Positions 57,617-64,000 of a stretch of 64,000 nt of DNA are shown in pieces. The notes under the pieces were generated by a model. It was not told where the DNA came from. It saw only the letters and a list, made by a program, of their open reading frames with translations, and did no database searches. Within the stretch, counting starts at the first letter, position 1. Every line of letters starts with the position of its first letter. Origin of the DNA: Streptomyces roseofulvus (GTDB taxonomy: Bacteria; Actinomycetota; Actinomycetes; Streptomycetales; Streptomycetaceae); the NCBI RefSeq assembly GCF_039534915.1, contig NZ_BAAAWE010000001.1:4526001-4590000 (forward strand), in the 5' to 3' direction. The position numbers were made by a program, and so were the translations under genes.

Positions 57617-57973
57617 ATGGACGACATCGACCCCGTGGAGCAGGCGCTGCACGCCGCTCGCGCGCTGGTACTGGCCGACCTCGCGGCCCGTGACGTGGCA
57701 GCCGCGCAGGTCGTGTCGATGGTGGAGGACGCGGTGACGCACCGCCGCTGGTGGGTCGAGCAGTGGCCCGAGGGCGTGGAGTACGTGGCGGGCCTGGTCG
57801 CCCAGGACGTCCAGGACGCCCTCCTGGAGGCGTACGGCCGCTGGCCCCTCTGCCCCGTCTGCTCCTCCGGCGACCCCCACGCCCTCGACGTCGAACCGGA
57901 ACTGGGCCCGGACCCCCACTGGGTCTGCGGCAAGCAGGGCGTGGTGGTGGCCCGCGTGGGCGGCCTGACGTGA
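57617..57973 (+). CDS. conserved hypothetical protein
   Basis: This 118-aa protein has an acidic helical N-terminus (MDDIDPVEQALHAARALVLA), RRWWVEQWPEGVEYVAGLVA, and a CPVCSSGDPHAL motif with PHWVCGKQG, so a zinc-ribbon-like site is possible. No family name is known to me. It starts 111 bp from murR on the other strand. The start at 57617 is chosen over one 15 bp upstream. Confidence 0.7.
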   Translation: MDDIDPVEQALHAARALVLADLAARDVAAAQVVSMVEDAVTHRRWWVEQWPEGVEYVAGLVAQDVQDALLEAYGRWPLCPVCSSGDPHALDVEPELGPDPHWVCGKQGVVVARVGGLT

Positions 57974-58043
57974 GAGCGGGCGCGCGCACCGGTCCGGGCG
58001 GACGGTCCCGCGTGGGAGCCGCCCTCGGCACGGGGATCCGCCG

Positions 58044-58322
58044 GTGACCCTCTACATCGACCCGCCGACCTGGCCCGGCCACGGCCGCCTGTGGTCCCAC
58101 CTGGTCAGCGACGTCTCCTTCGACGAGCTCCACGCCTTCGCCGCCGAGCTCGGCGCCCCCGCGCGCGGCTTCGACCGCGACCACTACGACATCCCGTCCG
58201 ACTGGTACGACCGCGCGGTCGCCGCCGGTGCCCTCCCGGTCGGCTCCAAGGAACTCCTCCGCCGCCTCTCGGCAGCGGGCCTCCGACGCCCGAAGGGGCG
58301 ACCGGAGGAGTGGCCGGCCTAG
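58044..58322 (+). CDS. DUF4031 protein
   Basis: This 92-aa protein begins VTLYIDPPTWPGHGRLWSHL, with HAFAAELGAPARGFDRDHYD and YDRAVAAGALPVGSKELLRR, the pattern of the small DUF4031 family of unknown function. GTG 58044 is the start. It lies 70 bp after the preceding gene on the same strand and may be cotranscribed. Confidence 0.85.
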   Translation: MTLYIDPPTWPGHGRLWSHLVSDVSFDELHAFAAELGAPARGFDRDHYDIPSDWYDRAVAAGALPVGSKELLRRLSAAGLRRPKGRPEEWPA

Positions 58323-58422
58323 GAAGGGCGGGCCGCCCGGGCGCGCGACGGGGCCCCCGCCCGGAGGCGAGGACCCTGTCGAGGATCAGCCCGCCGCCAC
58401 GGGGTGCGTGCGCCCCGGGCCG

Positions 58423-59688
58423 TCAGCGGCCGGCCGTGGTCGGCCTCTCCGCCGGTGCGCCCTGGGCGCCGATGACCACCTTCGACGGGGCCGCGCGGGT
58501 CAGGCGGAGGGAGAGCGCGGCTGCCGCGAGGGCCAGGAGGGTCATGGCGGCGCCCGCCCAGGCCGGGGAGGCGTAGCCGAGGTCCGCGTCGATGACGGTG
58601 CCGCCGAGCCAGGGGCCGCCGGTGTTGCCGAGGTTGAAGGCGGCGGTGGTGGTGGCGCCGGCCAGGGTGGGGGCGGCGCCGGCGACGTTGAACATGCGGG
58701 CGTTGAGGGCGGGGGCGGTGTAGAAGGCCGAGACGCCGAGGAGGAAGGCCAGGGTGACGGTGGCCGCCGGGGTGGCGGCGAAGAGGGCCAGGGCCAGCAG
58801 GAAGACCGTCGAGGCGGTGATGCCGGTGAGGAGGACGCCGAAGAGGTGGGCGTCGGCGACGCGGCCGCCGATCGTCGTGCCGACCAGGGCGCCGATGCCG
58901 AAGAGGGCCAGGACGCCGGAGACCCAGCCCTCGTCGAGGCCCGAGACGTCGGTGAGGAGCGGGGCCAGGTAGGAGAAGGCGCAGAAGACGCCGCCCGCGG
59001 CGAGGGCGGTGACCACGATCGAGAGGAGGACCTGGCGGTCCCGGTAGATCGTGAGCTCGTGGCGGAGGCGGGGCTTCGTCTCGGGGAGGGGGATGCGGGG
59101 GATGCGGGTGACCACGCCGACGAGGGCGATCGCGGAGGCTGCGCCCACGGCCCAGAAGGCGGAGCGCCAGCCGAGGTGCTCGCCGAGGAAGGCGCCGGCG
59201 GGGACGCCGAGGACGTTGGCGATGGAGAGGCCGCCGATCATGACGGCCATGGCGCGGGCCCGGGAGCCGGGCGGGACCATCGCGATGGCGACGGCCGCGC
59301 CGACGGCCCAGAAGCCGGCGCAGGCGAGCGCGCTGACCACGCGGGACGCGAAGAGGATCCCGTAGTTCGGGGCGAGCGCGCCGGCGATCTGGCCGAGGCC
59401 GAAGACGGTGATCAGGGCGATCAGGGTGGTCTTGCGGGGGAGGCGGAGGGTGGCCACGGCGAGCAGCGGGGCGCCGACGACCATGCCGATGGCGAAGGCG
59501 GAGATGAGCAGGCCGGCCTGCGGGATGGAGACGTCCATGTCCGCCGCGATGTGCTCCAGGAGGCCGGAGAGCATGAACTCGCTCGTGCCGAGCGCGAAGA
59601 CGGAGAGGCCGAGGATGTAGACGGCCAGGGGCATCCGGGTGGCGGTGGGGGAGGGCGTGGGGGCGGGCTCGGCGGAGGGAGACGGCAT
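58423..59688 (-). CDS. DHA1-type MFS exporter (Cmx/CmlR-like)
   Basis: This 421-aa, 12-helix transporter has the segment PLAVYILGLSVFALGTSEFM typical of Cmx/CmlR chloramphenicol exporters, and the motif C-like GGLSIANVLGVPAGAFLGEH near 155. The Ala-rich C-terminus (RPTTAGR) is cytosolic. ATG 59688 is chosen; an in-frame ATG at 59721 would add 11 residues. Substrate is unknown, and resistance is an inference from family resemblance. Confidence 0.85.
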   Translation of the reverse strand: MPSPSAEPAPTPSPTATRMPLAVYILGLSVFALGTSEFMLSGLLEHIAADMDVSIPQAGLLISAFAIGMVVGAPLLAVATLRLPRKTTLIALITVFGLGQIAGALAPNYGILFASRVVSALACAGFWAVGAAVAIAMVPPGSRARAMAVMIGGLSIANVLGVPAGAFLGEHLGWRSAFWAVGAASAIALVGVVTRIPRIPLPETKPRLRHELTIYRDRQVLLSIVVTALAAGGVFCAFSYLAPLLTDVSGLDEGWVSGVLALFGIGALVGTTIGGRVADAHLFGVLLTGITASTVFLLALALFAATPAATVTLAFLLGVSAFYTAPALNARMFNVAGAAPTLAGATTTAAFNLGNTGGPWLGGTVIDADLGYASPAWAGAAMTLLALAAAALSLRLTRAAPSKVVIGAQGAPAERPTTAGR

Positions 59689-59818
59689 GACATGGGTCAA
59701 CCGGATCTTTGTGCCTGTCATTCCGTGATCCGCCGGTTTCTCGCGATACGAGACGGTCGCCGGGGGTCGTCCGCGGGCGGTCCCCGCGTCTCCCCGGCTG
59801 GTCCGCCCCTCCCCGGCT

Positions 59819-60496
59819 TCAGTCCGCCGTCAGCTCCGCGAGTTCCGCTTCCAGGTTCTCCCGCGCCTTCTCCTCCCAGACCGCCGCGCCGTACGGGGTG
59901 CGGAAGAGGCGGGGGAGGTCGAGGAGCCGGCGCAGGACGGCGGCCCGGCCCTCGCGGAAGGCGTCGTCGGGGACGAGGGCGTACTCCTCGCGGACAGCTG
60001 CCGTATACCCCCTGTAGGTATCGGTGTCGGTGGCGAGGATCGCCAGGTCGGCGTCGCAGAGCGTCTCGCCGTTGAGGTCGCCGGGGGCCGGGTCGTGGGT
60101 GACGGTGAGGCGGACCAGGCGGGCCACCTCGGCCACCTCGTGCTCGGTCAACCCGGCCTCGCGCAGGGCGCGTTCGGCGAGGTGGGCGGAGCGCTCCTCG
60201 TTCTCGGAGCGGTCGGGGCGGTAGACGGCGTCGTGGAACCAGGCGGCGAGCCGGACCAGTTCGAGCTCCCCGCCCTCGCCGCCCTGGTCGGTGAGCTCGT
60301 CGATCCGGTCGAGGACCGCCTTCAGGTGGGTGACCGTGTGGTAGCGGCGCTGCGGCTCGGCCCAGCGGCCGAGCAGGTCGCGGCCGTACGGGGCGGGGTC
60401 GGGGCCCTCGCGGCCGGCGCGGGCGGCGAGCAGGGTGGCGTTCCAGCGCCGGAGCAGGTCGAGGTCCTGCGCGGCGGCTTCCTCGGTTGCGGTCAT
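59819..60496 (-). CDS. HD-domain phosphohydrolase-like protein
   Basis: This 225-aa protein has an HD-type metal site: RYHTVTHLKAVLDRIDELT with the first His near 53-56, AAWFHDAVYRPDRSENEERS with the HD pair near 86, then TVTHDP and CDADLAILA. The order matches predicted metal-dependent HD phosphohydrolases of actinobacteria. The substrate is unknown. It is divergent from the MFS exporter at 60860. Confidence 0.85.
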   Translation of the reverse strand: MTATEEAAAQDLDLLRRWNATLLAARAGREGPDPAPYGRDLLGRWAEPQRRYHTVTHLKAVLDRIDELTDQGGEGGELELVRLAAWFHDAVYRPDRSENEERSAHLAERALREAGLTEHEVAEVARLVRLTVTHDPAPGDLNGETLCDADLAILATDTDTYRGYTAAVREEYALVPDDAFREGRAAVLRRLLDLPRLFRTPYGAAVWEEKARENLEAELAELTAD

Positions 60497-60758
60497 GGCC
60501 GCATTCTGCCCGCCGGGCGGGCCAGGGGAGGTCGTGGCGGGGTGCCTCCGGGCGGCCGGGCGGCCCGGGCGGTCGCCGGCGGGGCGCCGAGTGTGCGTGG
60601 GGTCGGCCCGCGGTCCGGTTGCGGGGTGCCGGGGGTGCCGGGGGTGTGCGGGGTCGGCCCGCGGTCCGGTCGCGGGCGCCGGAGGTGCTCCGGGTCGGCC
60701 CGCGGTCCGGTCGGGGTGTGCACCCGCCCCTGCGGAAGATCACCCTCATCTCGCTCTT
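60497..60758. other. GC-skewed repeat-bearing stretch upstream of the 60860 exporter
   Basis: No gene is supported in this stretch, though open frames exist. It is very G-rich on the plus strand and carries three 19-bp direct repeats (60601, 60652, 60693). The promoter of the exporter is likely further right, near the operator pair at 60762-60812. Confidence 0.6.
60601..60711. repeat. three perfect 19-bp direct repeats
   Basis: GGTCGGCCCGCGGTCCGGT occurs at 60601-60619, 60652-60670 and 60693-60711, with spacers of 32 and 22 bp that are G-rich and not unique. No cas gene is near, so this is a simple repeat and not a CRISPR. Confidence 0.85.
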
Positions 60759-60761
60759 ACA

Positions 60762-60812
60762 TACCCCCCATGGGTATGTTACGGTGCTGCGCGAAGGTAC
60801 CCCCCAGGGGTA
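60762..60812. promoter_or_regulatory. paired TACCCCC-type operators upstream of the DHA2 exporter
   Basis: TACCCCCCATGGGTA (60762-60776) and TACCCCCCAGGGGTA (60798-60812) differ at one base and have centres 36 bp apart. Both are pseudo-palindromes with flanking T/A bases. They resemble operators of CsoR/RcnR-type metal or persulfide repressors. They end 47 bp before the exporter start. No regulator gene adjoins. Confidence 0.7.
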
Positions 60813-60859
60813 TGTATCCGGCCCAGGCCACCGGTCGGCCGTGAGAGAAGGGCAGTGCG

Positions 60860-62296
60860 ATGTCAAACGTCAACCCCCGGCGCTGGTGGGCACTCCTCGT
60901 GCTCGCCGCCGCCCAGTTCATGGTCATCATGGACACCTCGATCATCGGAGTGGCGCTCCCCGAGATGCAGAAGGACCTGGGCTTCTCGCAGAGCGAGCTC
61001 CAGTGGATCTTCAACGCCTACGTGATCGTCTTCGGCGGTCTGCTGCTCCTCGGCGGACGCCTCTCCGACCTCGTCGGGGCCCGGAAGATCTTCGTCTCCG
61101 GCTGGGCCGTCATGATCGCCGGTTCGGTCGTGGCCGCCGCCGCGCAGACCGCCTGGGTCGAGATCGTCGGCCGCGCCGTCCAGGGCGTCGGCGGCGCGCT
61201 CATCGCGCCCTCCGCGATGACCCTGCTGATGATGCTCTTCATGCACGACCCGAAGGAGCTGGGCAAGGCGATGGCGCTGTACGGTGCCGCCGCCCCGGCC
61301 GGCGGCACCGCGGGCGTCTTCCTCGGCGGTGTCTTCACCGAGTGGATGAGCTGGCAGTGGGTCTTCATCATCTACATCCCGATCGGCCTCGCCACCCTCG
61401 CCGCCACCAAGCTGCTCCCGGACGTCGAGTCCCGCCGCGGCTCCGTCGACGTCCTCGGCGCCGTCGCCGTCACCGCCGGCCTCGCGCTCGCCGTCTTCGC
61501 CGTCGTCCGCGCTCCCGAGGTCGGCTGGGGCGCCACCGCCACCATCCTCGAACTGGTCGGCGCCGCCGCCCTCCTGGTCCTCTTCTTCGTGATCCAGAAG
61601 TCGGTCCGCGAGCCGCTCATGCCGCTCAGCGTGTGGCGGGTCCCGCGCCTCGGCTCGGCCAACCTGGCGATGACGCTGCTCGGTGCCGCCTGGATCCCGA
61701 TGTGGTACTTCCTCAACCTGTACCTCCAGCAGGTCCTCGGCTTCGGCGCCTTCGAGTCCGGTGCCGCGCTGCTCCCGATGACCGTGCTGCTCATGATCTT
61801 CATGACGGCCATCACCTCCCGCCTGATGATGAAGATCGGCGCCAAGCCGCTCGTCGCCGGTGGTCTGCTGGTCCTCGCGGCCGGTCTGGTCTGGCTGGCG
61901 GCCGTGCCGCCGACCGGCTCCTTCCTGGTCGACGTCCTGCCGGCCTCGCTGGTCGCCGCGCTCGGCATGTCCCTCGCCTACATCCCGGCGATGATCGCCG
62001 CGATGTCCGGCGCCCCGCAGGAGCAGGCCGGTCTCGCCTCCGGCATCGTCAACACCACCTACAACGTCGGCTCCGCGCTCGGCCTCGCCGCCCTCACCGC
62101 GGTCGCCATGTCGCAGGGCGCCGACCAGCTCGGCAACCTGCCCAAGCTCACCGACGGCTTCTCGGCCGCGTTCATCGGCGCCGCCGTCGTCGCCGCCCTC
62201 GGCGGTGTCATCACCCTCCTGGTGATGAAGAGCGACAAGGCCGTGGCCGCCGAGGCCGCCGCCCCCGCGCCGCAGGGCGAGAAGGTCGCCGCCTGA
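60860..62296 (+). CDS. DHA2-type MFS multidrug exporter (EmrB/QacA family)
   Basis: This 478-aa protein has about 14 membrane helices, starting RRWWALLVLAAAQFMVIMDT (motif D1), SQSELQWIFNAYVIVFGGLL and the motif A segment LLLLGGRLSDLVGARKIFVS. ATG 60860 follows GAGAAGGG. It is a proton-driven multidrug or metabolite exporter. Control by the paired operators just upstream is likely; the inducer is unknown. Confidence 0.9.
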   Translation: MSNVNPRRWWALLVLAAAQFMVIMDTSIIGVALPEMQKDLGFSQSELQWIFNAYVIVFGGLLLLGGRLSDLVGARKIFVSGWAVMIAGSVVAAAAQTAWVEIVGRAVQGVGGALIAPSAMTLLMMLFMHDPKELGKAMALYGAAAPAGGTAGVFLGGVFTEWMSWQWVFIIYIPIGLATLAATKLLPDVESRRGSVDVLGAVAVTAGLALAVFAVVRAPEVGWGATATILELVGAAALLVLFFVIQKSVREPLMPLSVWRVPRLGSANLAMTLLGAAWIPMWYFLNLYLQQVLGFGAFESGAALLPMTVLLMIFMTAITSRLMMKIGAKPLVAGGLLVLAAGLVWLAAVPPTGSFLVDVLPASLVAALGMSLAYIPAMIAAMSGAPQEQAGLASGIVNTTYNVGSALGLAALTAVAMSQGADQLGNLPKLTDGFSAAFIGAAVVAALGGVITLLVMKSDKAVAAEAAAPAPQGEKVAA

Positions 62297-62308
62297 CCCC
62301 CGCCCCCG

Positions 62309-62351
62309 AAGGGGCCGCCCGACGTCCCTCCCGGACGTCGGGCGGCCCCTT
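62309..62351 (+). terminator. terminator after the DHA2 exporter
   Basis: A perfect 19-bp stem (62309-62327 with 62333-62351) with the loop CTCCC is followed by T residues, 13 bp after the stop codon. It lies 28 bp before the next start, so the PLP enzyme needs its own promoter or read-through. Confidence 0.88.
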
Positions 62352-62378
62352 TCCCGTACCCCCTCGGAGAGGAAGACC

Positions 62379-63554
62379 ATGGAACTCCGCACCCGCGCCG
62401 TGCACGTCGTCAACGAACCCCTCGGCGACGGCAGCCGGCCGCTGTCCGTGCCGCTCGTGCAGTCCTCCGCCTTCGCCTTCGACTCGGCCGAGGAGCTGGC
62501 CGCCGCGATGGCCGGGCCCGACGGCCGGTACGTCTACGGCCGCCGCGGCAACCCGACCGTCCGCTCCCTGGAGCAGACCCTCGCCGGCCTGGAGGGCGGC
62601 GCGGGCGCGATCGCCTTCGCCTCCGGCATGGGCGCGATCAGCGGCGTCCTGCTCGCCCTGCTCAGGCCCGGCGACCGGGTGATCGCCCAGCGCTGCCTGT
62701 ACGGCGGCACGTTCTCCGTCCTGTCCGACCTCGCCGAGCGGTACGGGATCGAGGTCGTGTACGTCTCCGGCGACGACGTCGCCGCGTTCGAGGAGGCCGC
62801 CGTCCACCCGGCGGCCCGCGTGCTGGTCCTGGAGACGATCGCCAACCCCACCGGGCAGGTCGCCGACCTGCCGGGACTGCTCGCCGCCGCGCGCCGGCTC
62901 GGGGTGACGAGCGTGGTCGACAACTCGCTCGCCTCGCCCGTCCTGTGCCGGCCCCTGGAGCTGGGCGCCGACGTCGTCGTGCACTCCGCCACCAAGTACC
63001 TGGCCGGCCACTCCGACGTCCTGGCCGGCGCGGCCGTCTTCGCGGACGACGGGCTGCGCCGCCGGGTCTGGCCGCGCACGGTCGAACTCGGTGCCTGCGC
63101 GGACCCGTTCGCCGCCTGGCTGGTGCTGCGCGGGATACCCACGCTGCCGCTGCGGATGCGCGAGCACTGCGCCAACGCGGCGGCCCTCGCCGAGCTGCTG
63201 CGCGTCCACCCCCGGGTGACGGCCGTGCACTACCCGTGGCAGCCGTCCCACCCCTCGTACGACCACGCCCGGAAGGTGCTCTCGGGCGGCGGCGGGTTGC
63301 TCTCCTTCGAGCTCGACGGGGGCCGGGCGGCGGGCCGGGCCCTGGTGGAGCGGGTGCGGATCGGCCGCCTCGCCCTCTCGCTCGGCGGGGTCGAGACGCT
63401 GCTCACCCACCCCGCGTCCACCTCCCACCGCGAGCTGGACGGGGCCGCGCTGGCGGCGGCCGGGATCGCGCCGGGGCTGGTGCGGATGTCGGTCGGCATC
63501 GAGGCGGTCGACGACCTGTGGGCGGACCTCGAACAGGCCCTCGCCCAGGGGTAG
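62379..63554 (+). CDS. Cys/Met-metabolism PLP-dependent enzyme (cystathionine gamma-synthase/lyase-like)
   Basis: This 391-aa enzyme has YVYGRRGNPTVRSLEQTLAG (phosphate-binding region near 51-70), GAIAFASGMGAISGVLLALL, the PLP aspartate VVDNSLASPV and the PLP lysine in VVHSATKYLAGHSDV (about K206). It could act as cystathionine gamma-synthase, cystathionine gamma-lyase or methionine gamma-lyase; sequence alone does not decide. ATG 62379 follows GAGAGGAAG. It lies downstream of an exporter with possible persulfide- or metal-responsive operators. Confidence 0.88.
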   Translation: MELRTRAVHVVNEPLGDGSRPLSVPLVQSSAFAFDSAEELAAAMAGPDGRYVYGRRGNPTVRSLEQTLAGLEGGAGAIAFASGMGAISGVLLALLRPGDRVIAQRCLYGGTFSVLSDLAERYGIEVVYVSGDDVAAFEEAAVHPAARVLVLETIANPTGQVADLPGLLAAARRLGVTSVVDNSLASPVLCRPLELGADVVVHSATKYLAGHSDVLAGAAVFADDGLRRRVWPRTVELGACADPFAAWLVLRGIPTLPLRMREHCANAAALAELLRVHPRVTAVHYPWQPSHPSYDHARKVLSGGGGLLSFELDGGRAAGRALVERVRIGRLALSLGGVETLLTHPASTSHRELDGAALAAAGIAPGLVRMSVGIEAVDDLWADLEQALAQG

Positions 63555-63582
63555 TCGGGCCCCGATCCACGCTTCTTTTGGG

Positions 63583-63612
63583 TTGACAAAATAAATGAGT
63601 CATTCGTAGATT
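63583..63612 (+). promoter_or_regulatory. near-consensus promoter with internal palindrome upstream of the MaoC gene
   Basis: TTGACA (63583-63588), an 18-bp spacer and TAGATT (63607-63612) form a strong housekeeping promoter. The spacer holds a perfect palindrome, AATGAGTCATT (63594-63604), placed where a TetR-type repressor would block RNA polymerase. The start codon is 48 bp downstream of the -10. Confidence 0.75.
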
Positions 63613-63659
63613 GGGTGATGCCAGGAAACGTAGAACTCCTAGGTCAAGGGGGGCGTCCG

Positions 63660-64000
63660 ATGCGCTACTTCGAGGACTTCCGGCCCGGCGACGTCCATGA
63701 ACTGGGCACCGTCACCGTCACCGCGGAGGAGGTGCTGGAGTTCGGCCGGCGCTTCGATCCGCAGCCCTTCCACACGGACCCGGAGCGGGCGAAGGACTCG
63801 CCGTTCGGCGGCCTGATCGCCAGCGGCTTCCACACCCAGTCGCTCTTCATGCGGCGGTACGTGGACGGCCTGCTGGCCTACAGCGACTGCCTCGGCTCGC
63901 CCGGCATCGACGAGGTCCGCTACGTGCGCCCCGTGCGCCCCGGCGACGTCCTGACCGCGCGCGTCGAGATCCTCGGCGCCACCCCGTCGCCGTTCAATCC
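63660..64000 (+). CDS. MaoC-family (R)-specific enoyl-CoA hydratase, 5' part
   Basis: The first 113 codons are present; the gene runs off the right edge. It begins RYFEDFRPGDVHELGTVTV and has the hydratase-2 motif FDPQPFHTDPERAKDSPFGG with the catalytic Asp/His at about residues 33 and 38, then LIASGFHTQSLFM. It hydrates trans-2-enoyl-CoA in fatty-acid or polyhydroxyalkanoate metabolism. ATG 63660 follows AAGGGGGG. A palindrome in its promoter suggests repression by an unseen TetR-family protein. Confidence 0.88.
   Translation, partial: MRYFEDFRPGDVHELGTVTVTAEEVLEFGRRFDPQPFHTDPERAKDSPFGGLIASGFHTQSLFMRRYVDGLLAYSDCLGSPGIDEVRYVRPVRPGDVLTARVEILGATPSPFN

Noticed and set aside
60601..60711. CRISPR array
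   Set aside because: Repeats are only 19 bp with two short, G-rich, uneven spacers, and there are no cas genes.
1..64000. tRNA, rRNA, insertion sequences, integrases or an origin of replication
   Set aside because: None was seen; no transposase or recombinase motifs, no tRNA-like cloverleaf ends and no DnaA-box cluster were noticed by eye.

Overview
The window is a high-GC actinobacterial chromosome segment, almost certainly Streptomyces. Third-codon G/C, tight GTG/TTG starts, DasR-type operators, CIRCE elements at groEL2, and the block nagA-nagK-sugar-binding protein-otsB ... otsA ... thrC-sulfur carrier-csp-groEL2 all fit. From memory this block is the S. coelicolor SCO4284-SCO4296 core. 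Two biosynthetic gene clusters are spliced into it.

Layout. 1-5140: 1-phosphofructokinase-like start (cut), nagA, nagK, a lipoprotein sugar-binding protein with DasR sites, a DUF3263 gene and otsB. 5182-7488: secreted M6 (immune inhibitor A) metalloprotease. 7711-23782: amino-group carrier protein (AmCP/LysW) cluster. It has a TrmB/LuxR-like regulator divergent from a tiny secreted peptide, then LysW, LysX, a truncated and a full DegT aminotransferase, LysY, a LysZ-LysK fusion, two transketolase halves, two ATP-grasp ligases, an amidohydrolase, an MFS exporter, an SDR/epimerase and an ABM monooxygenase, nearly all translationally coupled. 23896-34240: housekeeping again (NAD-dependent oxidoreductase/HxlR pair, otsA, DUF11 surface protein, glucosyl-3-phosphoglycerate synthase, SAM-I riboswitch with thrC, sulfur carrier, cold-shock protein, groEL2). 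34330-38298: zinc-ribbon protein, methyltransferase, reductase, signal-less substrate-binding protein and two small genes. 38394-54017: RiPP cluster on the minus strand with ABC exporter, YcaO, LanKC, M50 protease, three tandem precursors, iron-ADH-like dehydrogenase, class III aminotransferase, methyltransferase, recognition protein and LLM flavin oxidoreductase; then a second small secreted peptide divergent from a second TrmB/LuxR-like regulator. 54108-57505: murP-murQ-murR for MurNAc use. 57617-64000: small hypotheticals, two MFS exporters, HD phosphohydrolase, Cys/Met PLP enzyme and a MaoC hydratase cut by the window end.

How the genes work together. In the AmCP cluster a glutamate-like substrate would be loaded on the carrier (LysX), phosphorylated and reduced (LysZ, LysY), extended by a C2 ketol unit (two-subunit transketolase), transaminated (DegT) and released (LysK). 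This is the logic known from the vazabitide-type diamino-dihydroxy-heptanoate pathway. No NRPS or PKS is present, so the two ATP-grasp enzymes are the likely peptide-bond formers. In the RiPP cluster three cysteine-free precursors ending in Leu-Thr sit beside a complete daptide enzyme set (oxidative decarboxylation of C-terminal Thr, transamination, N-methylation). LanKC, YcaO and an LLM oxidoreductase are added, predicting a peptide with dehydrated or reduced residues, a YcaO modification and an aminated C-terminus.

The two clusters share one regulatory architecture: a TrmB/LuxR-like regulator facing a short secreted peptide with a Trp near its C-terminus. This pairing may be a peptide-signalling module and is the least explained feature of the window.
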